This document shows positions 23,261 through 33,185 of a stretch of 64,000 nt of DNA, piece after piece. This DNA is from Pseudogymnoascus destructans (lineage: Eukaryota > Ascomycota > Leotiomycetes > Thelebolales > Thelebolaceae). The stretch covers positions 992,001-1,056,000 of the forward strand of contig NW_020167523.1 in NCBI RefSeq assembly GCF_001641265.1. The letters are read 5' to 3'. Position 1 is the first letter of the stretch, and the number at the start of each line of letters is the position of its first letter. The position numbers were made by a program, and so were the translations under genes. The notes below the pieces were generated by a model, which was not told the DNA's origin, made no database searches, and worked only from the letters and a program-made list of their open reading frames with translations.

Positions 23261-23848
23261 TCCGATCGATGGCTCCTTGAGATATCGACGGGCATTGTAG
23301 GCCGAGAGTGGCGGTTCAGCCTAGGGATGAGCAATGTAAACTTTGACAGTGATTCTCTCAGAGATCATGCCTCTTCAACCAAATTACCGTGATAGTCTCT
23401 CTGTGGGTGCCGACTACGAACAGCCTTGCTACGGCAGAAAAAGGTCCCACGAGGCGATAAGGTACCTATGACGTTAGGCCCCACTGGTGTTAATTTTTGA
23501 GCCAATCAGCAATACCATTTTATGTTCTAGCCAATCTCCTGTCCCTGATCGACATGGTATAGTCGATATCGGGCTAGCGCTAGAATGGCGATAAGGCTCG
23601 GTATAAGATCCCGATCTCTGAAAGGGACAACGCAACCACGAGATAGAGAAGTGGAGATTTGCGGGGAATTTGTGGGGGAAGGCATGGAGATCCTTTTCTT
23701 TATCATTTCCTCCGCAAACTCTTATATATGACAAGGTCTAGCCAACGGTTGGCTTGACAAATATCACCAACTTTGCCACGAACTGTCCATCATTTTTTTG
23801 ACTACCATTGACTTTACTCTCGCTCGCCCATTCGGCATACCATCTAAT
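23261..23848. promoter_or_regulatory. divergent promoter, regulator / MFS transporter
   Basis: 588 bases. Contains the 10-base palindrome CTAGCGCTAG (about 23573-23582). No gene seen. Confidence 0.4.
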
Positions 23849-25494
23849 ATGGGCTCCATCGAGGAAAAGGAATTGCCTCTCGAAACCAAGGTTGCCGATA
23901 GCCAGGTTGAAGCCCGCGATGACCACTATATCGACCCAGCCAAGCAGGTCAAGCTGCTGGCAAAGCTAGACCTATGTCTTATCCCAGTCATTATGCTCGT
24001 CTACCTTTGCTGCTTCTTGGATCGTTCAAACATTGGTGTGTTGCCTTCAAGGCCTTGAAATTACCCCTTTCTAACCCAAGCCAGGCAATGTCGGGGTAGC
24101 TGGTATGCCAGAGACCATTGGTGCAAGTCACTCGCAGTTCTCCATCGCTGTATCCATCTTCTATGCTACCTACGTTACATTTGAGACGCCATCTGCCCTC
24201 CTCTTGAAGAAATTGACGCCTCGTTATGTTATTGCCGGGCTGTGTGTTATCTGGTCACTCGCTACCATTTTCTCCGGCTTCATCCAAAATGTTGCTTCTC
24301 TGTACGCTACGCGATTGATTCTCGGCGCCTGCGAGGCTGGTCTATTTCCCAGTCTGAACCTGTACTTGACGATGATATACCAGAGAGACGAGCAAGCAAA
24401 GCGTGTTTCGTACTTGTTTGTCTGCGCCGCACTTTCTGGTGCCTTCGGCGGTCTCCTTGCGTATGTCATCCTGTTCATGGATGGCCTTGGCGGCTTTGAA
24501 GGGTGGAGGTAGGTTAAGAATCCTTTTATGCAATGGGTTATCGCTGACATTTAATTACAGATGGATCTACATTATCGAGGGTCTGTTCAGTGTGATCTGT
24601 GCTGTAGTTGTGTACTTCGGTCTCCCAAACGATCCAGGGAATGCCTACTTCTTGAGCAAGGAGCAGAAGGAGTTTATGGCTATCCGACACGAGAGGAACA
24701 AGGCCTACAGCGGCAGTGGAGAATTCAGCTGGAAGGAGGTTAAAATAGCCGCCACAGACCCAAAGGTTTATGTCAGGTGAGTTTGCACGGTACTATGCGG
24801 AGGCAGCATGGACTGATCAATATAATAGCGGCGCCATTCAATTTTGTCAAGATATCCTTCTGTATGGCTTCAGCACCTTCTTGCCAGCCATTCTCAAGGA
24901 GATGGGACATTCGACGCTCCAGACCCAATACCTCACGATCCCCGTTTATATTTTCGGTGGTATCTGCTTCATGATTTTCGCCTACATCTCTGACCGGATG
25001 ACTCTCCGTAGTCCAGTAAGTCATCCCCCTCTTTCATTGCTGGCTTTTCTAATATGTGGCAGTTCATCTTCTTTGCCAACATCTTTGGCATCATCGGCTA
25101 CCTTCTACTCCTATTCGTATCCAACAACAGCGTCAAGTTCTTCGCCACCTTCTTGTGCGCCATTGCCGTCTACACAGGCCCAGGTCTCAACGTCGCATGG
25201 CTCAACGTCAACATTGCGCCGCATTACCGCCGCGCAACCGCTATCGGCATGCAACAGTCGATGGGTAATACTGCCGGAGTTGTGGCCGGACAAATCTACA
25301 GAAAAGCACCCTACAAGTTGGGCCACGGATTCTCGTTGGGTATCCTCTGTTTGTCGCAGGTGCTGATTGTGGGCAAGGCCGTTTATATCAAGAGGTGCAC
25401 GGCCGAGAAGGCGAAGATTGCAAGCGGCGAGATGGAGGATACGAGGAAGGTGAAGACTGGAGACTGGGAGTTGGATTTCAAATACCATATTTAG
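23849..25494 (+). CDS. MFS transporter, Dal5 / allantoate permease type
   Basis: Plasma-membrane permease of the anion:cation symporter family. Five exons (23849..24035, 24085..24508, 24561..24776, 24829..25015, 25063..25494) give 481 residues with the usual two blocks of six membrane helices. Signature stretches: CCFLDRSNIGNVGVAGM in helix 1, GACEAGLFPSLNLY, and MDGLGGFEGWRWIYIIEG before helix 6. In the second half, PGLNVAWLNVNIAPHYRRA and MQQSMGNTAGVVAGQIY are typical. Dal5-type proteins carry allantoate, ureidosuccinate, small peptides or carboxylates. Here the neighbours suggest 5-oxoproline, D-glutamate or a related acid, which is inference. It diverges from the Zn2Cys6 regulator. Confidence 0.9.
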
Positions 25495-26107
25495 ATAGTT
25501 ATATAATTACGAATAAATGTTTATAGCGAAGAGAATGGCTACAGGTAATTTGAATGTCCCACGTAACCACAGTGACTGCAAGAGTCCACGAATTTGACAT
25601 AATCTATGATATGTCCTGGACGTCTCAGTGACTATTATGATTATTTTTTACATTGGTGCCCCAACCAGGAAGTCCGCGGGGCGGGGACTCAAACTGGGCT
25701 TCCGGTTTCTGATGACCAAGATGAGGGAATTCGAAATGGACGTGCCGAGCGTGGCGCGCAGGTCTCGCGCGAGTACTGTGGGCGTTGGGGATGGACGACT
25801 TTGGAATATACGGTGAAGGAGAATGTTCCGGGATTGGAGTAGGTAGGACAGTGCATGTGAGATTGGACGGGCAGCAGAGTTACTGTCCGGAGAGAGGGGT
25901 GCCGATGACTGTGATGCGCACGAAGAATAAGAAGCACTGAACCGTTCTCATATATATAAAATTATTATAAATTGCATCTCGCGTCATAAGGAGCGTGGGT
26001 ATCTAATTCGGTCGTTAATTACTCAAGTCACCCATCCAATCTACAGTCGCTGTCATATTCCCCTTCTCTCTTAGATCCCCTCCCCCCAACGTCTATCCTT
26101 CAATCCT
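25495..26107. other. convergent 3' spacer
   Basis: About 0.6 kb between the transporter and the surface-protein gene. Short frames at 25606-25842 have no recognisable similarity. Nothing else seen. Confidence 0.4.
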
Positions 26108-28477
26108 TCAACCAAACATCACAAATCCAATCACAAACACCACAAGCGCCAGCATACCCCCGACACCACCACCGACTCTCAGCGCTTCGTTGGGAATCGC
26201 AGGGACCGTCGGGGTGGGAGTCGGTCCTCCGCCACTCCCAGTAGGTCCCGCCACACCACCACCCCTACCTCTACCACCGCTGCTCGTGGTCCCGGTAGGT
26301 ACATCACTCGGCACATCTGTCGACGCCCCCGTCTCTGTCGTCCCCGGCTCTTCTATCGTCGAAGTTGGAACTCGGCTACTGCTCATAGTCATGGTCGAAT
26401 TCATCCACCGCGTCGGCGTAACCGGTACTGCATCGCCTCCCTGCGTCTCCCCCGGCGCCAGGATCGTCACATCCCCACCCCCGTTCTGGCCCTGTCCACC
26501 CCCCGGCGCGACAACGCTTTCACTCCCATGCGCATCGCAGAAGTCGATCCACTGCTGATACTGCGGGATAACGTAATCCTGCAGAGTCTTCTGCGTCGCA
26601 TCCCCATTGTTCACGACACACTGTTTGCAGGCAGATACGTAGTTGAGGAATGCCGACCCAGCCGCGCAGAGAGCGGGGGTCTTGCCGATGGCTTGCCCGG
26701 CCGTGACGATGTTGTTGCACTGGGGGAAGCAGATCGCTGGTGCGGTTTCCGGGGCGCGTCTGCGCAAGGCTGGGACGGTGTAGGCGGCTGTGATGGTAGC
26801 TTGGCTGGCCCAGTTGCCCGTGGTGATGGTAGCGACGGGGACGCCGTTGACGACTTCAACGACGACGTCTTCGGAGAAGATATCATAGCTCAATCCGAAA
26901 GCGAGAGGCGAGAGGGCGAAATACCCGGGCGTGAGAGGGTAATACCCAGTTTCTCCGTACTTCCACTCCACCAGCTTAGCCTTGGGTGCATCAAAGCAGT
27001 CCAAGGGGTCGCAGACGTAGTTGCGGGAAGGCGGGTCGGCGAAGACGTCGCAGCCGAAGGGATGGCGAGGGGCGCAGATCCGGCCGGGTGGGCAGCCCCA
27101 GGTGTAGTTATCGGGTTGGGGTTTTACGTTGCGGATTGTGGGGGCGGGGACGGCGCAGGTTGAGACGCGGGTGCCGATGTAGGAGACGGAGGCGGTGATG
27201 GTGGTGACGATGCCGGGGAGAGTGATTGGGGTGCCCGAGATGGAGGTTACCACGCCAGGGAGGGTTGTGGTGATGACGGGGGCGGAGATGGTGCGGGTTA
27301 CGACGTCGGTTTTGGTCTCGATGTCGGTCTCGTGGACGGTGTCGGTTTGATGAACGGTGTCGGTCTCGTGGATGGTGTTGGTCTCATGCACGGTGTTGGT
27401 ATCACGAACGGTGTTGATCTCAGTCAGGTAGGCAGTCGTGATGATGGTAGTCACCACATCCGGCTCAGTGACGGTCGTGATGGCGCCTGCGATGGTGGTG
27501 GTGTATGTCACCGGCGGCAGGGTGATAACCTGAGTGCAAGTCGTGACGGACGTCTGGGTAACCTCGTATGTATGCGTGGCAGTGACGGCGTACGAGTCAG
27601 TCTCGACGGATGTGATGATATGGATCTGATTTGTTAGCTATTGTCTTGATAATGGTGTTTTGCTCGACTTACCTCGATGCATGTAGCCGTAATCGTAGCG
27701 CTGGAGAGGAAGTCAGCCACATCCCATGTATTTTGATAACAAAACCCCTTGATACTCGAGCGCCTCCTTGTCGGACAAAACGGAGGAGCTCAATGCATGC
27801 CATCTCGGCGCCGCCACAAAGAAAGACCGCCTAATTGAAGTAAAAAATGATAAACTCACGTCTCTTCATCCACGACCGTCGTAGGCACACTAGAACCCAA
27901 TTAGCTTCCTATCCACACCCACATCAACGCGGGATACTTGCACAACAGTCTTGGTCTTGGTCTTGTGCTCCGTCTCCGTCTTGGTCGTCGTCACCGTCCC
28001 CCCGACCCCAGTCTCGGTAACAGTCTCAAGGCAAGTCGTCGTCTCCGTCTCCGTGACCGTACCCCCAGCTGCGGTTCCCGTGACAGTCACACCTGGCTGC
28101 GTCTGCGTAACAGGCGGCAGCGTCAGCGTCCCCCCCGCTGCCGTCTCCGTCACCGTCTCAAAACAGGTAGTCGTCTCCGTCTCCGTAACCGTACACGCCT
28201 CCGTCGTCGTCGCGCTGCAGTGGTCTGGGCAGCGCTGTACCGCGACCTTGGCGTCGAGGGGTCCTGTGTCGACGCCGACCTCGAGGGCACGCGCGCGCGG
28301 GGCGGTGGTGGGGACGGTGGCGGCGGCGGAGGTGAGGAGGGGGAGGGTAAGGAGGGGGAGGGTAAGGAGGGGGAGGGTAAGGAGGGGGAGGGTAAGGAGG
28401 GGGAGGGTAAGGAGGGGGAGGGTAAGGAGGGGGAGGGTAAGGAGGGGGAGGGTAAGGAGGGGGAGGAGAGAGCGCAT
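26108..28477 (-). CDS. Thr-rich mucin-like surface protein, probable GPI anchor
   Basis: Exons 28477..27942, 27889..27860, 27700..27673 and 27625..26108 give 703 residues. The N-terminus is a very long hydrophobic leader, MRSLLP followed by about nine copies of LLTLP, then a Thr/Val/Glu-rich stalk with repeated TVTETETTTC and TVHETNT units. The middle is Cys-rich (GCPPGRICAPRHPFGC, DPLDCF, a Cys cluster near CKQCVVNNG). The C-terminus is Gly/Pro/Thr-rich and ends in a bare hydrophobic segment, as GPI-anchored proteins do. The first intron keeps the frame only with a GC donor (GCAAGT) at 27941; the others are GT-AG. I recognise no named family. It shares a satellite-filled upstream region with a divergent kelch membrane protein. 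Confidence 0.75.
28325..28467. repeat. 15-base coding minisatellite in the signal peptide
   Basis: About nine copies of GGGGGAGGGTAAGGA (plus-strand reading). On the minus strand they encode the LPLLT units of the surface protein leader. The 15-base unit keeps the frame whatever the copy number. Confidence 0.9.
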
Positions 28478-28789
28478 TGCTGCTGTGATGGGGTGTTTGG
28501 GATTCTCCAGCGAGTGTGTGGGGAGTCAGTCAGGTCAACGAAGGTGTTGGTGATCGATGTCGATGGTGTTCCATTTGCTGAATAGAATAGCGAGGGAGAG
28601 AGAGAGAGACAAAGGGGGTGGATGTGGGGAGGGAGAACAAAGGGGGTGGGGGGGGATGGGGTTGGGAGGAAGTATATTTTGGCAAGGATGGAGGGTACAG
28701 GGTGGAGGGTACAGGGTGCATGCAGCTTTAGAGTTCAGGCTTCAGGCTTCAGGCTTTAGAGTTCAGTGTTGAGGCTTTAGAGTTCAGGC

Positions 28790-28917
28790 TTCAGGCTCCA
28801 GGCTCCAGGCTCCAGGCTCCAGGCTCCAGGCTCCAGGCTCCAGGCTCCAGGCTCCAGGCTCCAGGCTCCAGGCTCCAGGCTCCAGGCTCCAGGCTCCAGG
28901 CTCCAGGCTCCAGGCTT
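28790..28917 (+). repeat. heptamer satellite (CAGGCTC)n
   Basis: About 17 near-perfect copies of CAGGCTC, flanked by looser CAGGCTT/TTTAGAGTT variants from 28725 to 28945. Confidence 0.95.
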
Positions 28918-29129
28918 TAGAGTTCAGTGTTCAGGCTTCAGGCTTCATGCTCCAGCGTGCATGTCGACGACACGAATGGTGCACAAGCCGCAGTGGTGCC
29001 AGGTGTTGGGAGGAAACAAAAAGAGGGATGGATGGCTTACCTTACCATAACCAGGTTGGCGACCGGTGAGGGTGAGATGGGGGTGAGATGGTTAAAGGCT
29101 CCAAGAAACCCACTCACCCTTTGCTCGTT

Positions 29130-29375
29130 TTGGTCCTTTGTTCCTTTGCTCCTTTGTTCCTTTTCTCTTTTCTCCTTTGTTCCTTTTCTCTTTTCTCCTT
29201 TGTTCCTTTTCTCCTTTTCTCCTTTTCTCCTTTTCTCCTTTTCTCCTTTTCTCCTTTGTTCCTTTTCTCCTTTGCTCCTTTGTTCCTTTTCTCCTTGCCT
29301 CCTTCTCCTTCGCTCCTTCGCTCCTTCTCCTTGCCTCCTTCTCCTTCGCCCCTTCGCTCCTTTGTTCCTCCTTCC
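29130..29375 (+). repeat. pyrimidine-rich repeats
   Basis: Alternating TTCTCC, TTTGTTCC and TTCTTTTC units on the plus strand. One strand is almost purely pyrimidine. Confidence 0.85.
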
Positions 29376-29539
29376 GACACCCAATCCCCCTTCCAATACT
29401 CCTCCATTGGCCCCGCGCCCTGTCGTCCTATATCTCATCACCTCCCAACAAAAAAAGTGGCCCGCCTGCGCGTGCGATGATGTCTCCGCTGCATCCCATC
29501 CCATCCCATCCCTTCCCATCCCCCCCATCCCATCCATCC

Positions 29540-29645
29540 CTTCCCTTCCCATCCACCTCCTTCCCATCCCATCCACCTCCTTCCCATCCCATCCACCTCC
29601 TTCCCATCCCATCCACCTCCTTCCCATCCCATCCACCTCCTTCCT
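29540..29645 (+). repeat. 20-base satellite
   Basis: Five near-identical copies of the unit TTCCCATCCCATCCACCTCC. Confidence 0.85.
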
Positions 29646-29763
29646 CGTCCATTGCCTCGCTGTCCACCATCTGAAGTTGTGAACCCATCCACCACCGCCA
29701 CACCATCGTCATCTTTTGTCGCATTTCCTTCCTTTCGGTAATTTTAAAACCATCGGCCCTCTG

Positions 29764-32297
29764 ATGACCACCGTGATGGTTTCACCGTGGCCGCTGGCCC
29801 TATCGCTGTTCCTGCCCCTCCCCCTCGCTTGGGCCCAGTCCACGGGATGGGTCCATAACGAGCTTAATACGACCATGTGCACATGGTCCCTGCCTCGCGG
29901 TATGATGGATAGAAGCCAATCCATAACTCTTTCTGACAACTCTCAGTGGGCGTCATTCGGGATACGGCCTATATCGACGGTGGTCAATTATACTGGCAGC
30001 CTTTGCTGAAAGACGGCTCACCCCATGAGCTTGTCCAAGATCGTAAGTGAGAACCACCATTGCAAGCCCCAAACTAACCAGCCCAGAATTTCATCATGGG
30101 CTTGTCTATACCCTAAACTTCAGCACGCCCTTCAAGACCTCAGACAACTTCTCCGAGGTGCTGACGCCCATCACGGCCGTCACCGGTGCCTCAAACGACA
30201 TCAAGCCGATGTACTACGACGGCGCCCTCCTCGCCAATGACGGCGAGTTCCTCGCATATGGAGGTCTGTTCACTGCTCTCGCGGTCGTATCGGCTCCGGA
30301 CGCCAGCTCAACATTCGGATACCAGCGCTACTGGTACGGCGGCAACGGTAAGAAGTTTGAGCCGGGCTTTCTTCTCAACACACAAATCACTGCGGGCATC
30401 ACGCGCTATGTTGGGTTTGGCGCTGGCGTCAGCGTGCCGTCGGAGAATAAGGGCTATTACTTTGGAGGCATGAGCTCGAAGAGCCAGGGCCCGGTCAACT
30501 ACCCGTCTGGCAATACCACGACTGATCCGACGACGTATTCGAGGGATCTAATCTCGGTCGATATGGCGACGCAGATGGAGGAGGTGTGGACGAACGATAC
30601 CATCAAGTCGACTGTTCCAGGCCGTGCCAGTCCAGAGATGGTCTGGGTGCCGGTAGGGAAGAGTGGGTTGCTGGTCGTTATTGGAGGTGTCGTTGATCCC
30701 GTGTTTGCAAATGCGTCCTTCACTCTCACTGCCGAGAAGATGGCTAATAGCGTGAGTTTTTCTCTTTTATCATCCCATAATCACATCCCACCCCCCAATC
30801 TAATCTAACGTTCCCCAGCAACTCAAAAGCCCCGCATTTCTCACCACAGTCTCGGTCTACGATATCGAGTCTAAAAGCTGGTTCCAGCAGGACACGACTG
30901 GGGGGCCGAAAGATACGGCCTGGACGCAGGGATGCACAGTTGTTGCCTCGGCCCCCGACGGGTCAAGTCACAACATCTACTACTACGGCGGCTTCGACGG
31001 CATCAGTCTGCGCGCACCTTTCAATGATGAAGTCTGGATTCTGTCCTTGCCGAGCTTCACATGGATGAAGGCGGCCGTAGGTAGATCCGGCCACGGCCGC
31101 GCCGGCCACCGCTGCATCAAACCCTACCCGGACCAAATGATCGTGCTAGGCGGCTACCCCGCCAACGGCGGAACAGCACAAACTTGTGTCACAGGAGGGA
31201 TTGTCCAGCTCTTCAACCTCACCTCGCTGGAGTGGATAGACTCCTACGACCCCCGGGTGTGGAGTAACTACACCGTCCCCTCCGTGCTCACCGCCGCCAT
31301 ATCCAGCTCCGCAGCCACGAAATGGCTTAACGCCTCCCTTGCCACAATCTTCAAAACCTCGTATGACACCACGAAAATCACACCTTGGTATCCCTACGCT
31401 TACACCAACACCCCTACCGACCCCACAAACCCCCCTATCCCTACCTCAGCCACCGTACCTGCCCCGGGAGGCGGGACGCCCAAATGGCTCGCTCCCGTCC
31501 TCGGCGTCGTCCTCGGCGTCGTCCTCCTCTCCGCCCTCGCAATCGCATTCCTCGTCTACCGCCGACGCCGCTACTTCCACCGTCGGGATAGCGCGGCCGC
31601 TACGTCGGAGGTGAACCGGAATCGGATACTCAGCTGGGTGTGGGGACATGATGCGAAAGCTGGGACTGTGACGAGTGATGAGACACCGAGTACGGCGTTT
31701 GATGACGATGGGACGGGGGCGGGGGGTGGGGGAAGAAGTGGAAGTGGTGGGAGGCATTTGAGCACGGGGACGGTGCCGAGTGTGAATGTGGTGGAGGCGG
31801 GGGGGAATATGGTGTATGAGCTGCCGGGGACGACTCAGGTGCAGGAGCTGAGCGCGGCGGGGTTGACGTATGTACCCATCGCTGCTGGGGGGGCGGGGGA
31901 ACTGCATCCCAGTCCATCAGTAGCCTCAACAGCATCAAGAAGCAGCAAGCCCAGCGCTGATGGGGCGGGCGTGGTCTCGCCCCAAGGGGAGTCTCCGGGG
32001 AGGGAAAGGGACTCACAGGGCCTGAGTGTGGGGAGTGCGGCGGAAGGAAGAGAATCCCCCGGCAGCGGCCTCGGCAAAGGAGAACTTGATGGTGGTGCCG
32101 GCGCGGGAGAGAGGAGACGCAGCGGACCTGTTACGCCGAGGGGGGAGAGGTGGGGGAGTATGGGTAGTGTGGGGGAGGGGGAGATGAGCTCGACGGGGGG
32201 ATTGAGTCCGGATGTTGGGTCTGATGGGGGGAGTGCGGGGGGTGCGGGGAGGAGGAGGAAGAGTGCTTTTGGGGAGATGTTGGATGAGGAGAAGTGA
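29764..32297 (+). CDS. kelch-repeat single-pass membrane protein
   Basis: Exons 29764..29899, 29947..30042, 30087..30751 and 30819..32297 give 791 residues. The signal peptide covers about residues 1-25 (PLALSLFLPLPLAWAQ). The outer part shows kelch-type blades with paired glycines: FLAYGGLF, GYYFGGMSS, LLVVIGGVV, NIYYYGGFDG and MIVLGGYPA, with N-glycosylation sites between. One membrane segment lies near residues 522-545 (WLAPVLGVVLGVVLLSALAI), followed by RRRR and a long Gly/Ser-rich cytoplasmic tail. This layout matches fungal cell-wall-anchored or polarity kelch proteins. The ATG at 29773 is a possible alternative start. Divergent from the mucin-like gene. Confidence 0.85.
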
Positions 32298-32689
32298 GGG
32301 GGGAGGGGTGGGCGGGCGGAAAATGGGGAAAAAGAAGGGGGGGTAATCAGGGGTAATGAGGGGGATTATATGATAGGGATCTAGGTGCTAGTTTTAAGAT
32401 GGATGGGTATGTGGACGTGAAAACTGCTTCTTCATTTCCACACCCCTTCACTTGGTTAGGGGGGGGGGATTCGACAGAATCTCTGTTCGACTGTGGTAGT
32501 GTTGTCGTGGGGGGTGTTGTCACCGCCTGGCCTGCTGTCATTGTCGCTGGCAGCGCTGCTATCGTCATTTGCCTGTCTGCTGTCTAGCTTCCTATCACCG
32601 TCACCGCCATCACCCGCTCGCAACCCCGCCAAGACCTCGACGTTCATCGCGGCATCGACCGAGGGCTCACCGATCCATTCAGACCATTC
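32298..32689. other. G-rich and unassigned stretch before the transposon stack
   Basis: 3' flank of the kelch gene with runs of G, then sequence with no recognised gene. The old pogo element begins near 32690; its own 5' part and left terminus were not found. Confidence 0.4.
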
Positions 32690-33183
32690 TCATCGCCACA
32701 TATGCAGATAAAGATATTTTCAACATAGATGAAACTAGGCTCTTTTGGAAGATGACGCCAACTCGAACGCTAGCTACTGAAGCTTCGAGTGGGGGAAAGA
32801 AATCCAAAGATCGGATTACTCTCGCATTTACGACAAATTCGAGTAGAACTGAGAAGCTAGATATATGGGTTGTGGGAAAGTCGAAGAATCCTCGATGTTT
32901 TAAAAATATTAATGTTAAGCGCATGCGGATTCAATATCGATACAATGAGACAAAATGGATGACAGGGCTAATTATGAAAGAATACCTAGACTGGTTAAAT
33001 GATGAAATGAAGCATCGCAAGATACTGTTATTACTTGATAACTTCTCTAGACATGAAGTCGGAGTTGAACTTGTTAGTGGATTACAAGGTTTGTCGAATG
33101 TTCGAATTGCTTGGCTTCTACCAAATACAACATCTCATTGGCAACCTCTTGATTAGGGAATAATTGCAAGCTTCAAACTTAGG
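32690..33183 (+). pseudogene. old pogo-type transposase, fragment 1
   Basis: DDE_1 domain fragment. It starts near ADKDIFNIDETRLFWKM (first Asp) and includes KILLLLDNFSRHE (second Asp) and HWQPLD (third Asp), the last followed at once by an in-frame TAG where pogo transposases have Gln. The N-terminal helix-turn-helix part is missing. It is interrupted at a TA by the Fot1-like element and continues at 35046. Confidence 0.85.
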
Positions 33184-33185
33184 TA

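Larger units (their letters stand above)
28478..29763. promoter_or_regulatory. head-to-head upstream region packed with satellites
   Basis: 1.29 kb between two divergent cell-surface genes. In order: (GA)n near 28593-28610; a CAGGCTC heptamer array (28795-28917); pyrimidine repeats of TTCTCCTTTTG type (29130-29370); a 20-base CCCATCCACCTCCTT-type array (29545-29645). No gene is convincing; the long frames here are repeat translations. Confidence 0.7.

Noticed and set aside
27938..28585. Plus-strand frame of 215 codons with EGKEGEGK repeats
   Set aside because: Antisense to the coding satellite of the surface-protein leader; the opposite strand has the signal peptide and matching exons.
29037..29724. 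Several long frames (Trp/Gly/Met-rich, Lys/Glu-rich, Phe/Ser-rich)
   Set aside because: All run through the pyrimidine and 20-base satellites and change character with frame, as repeat translations do.
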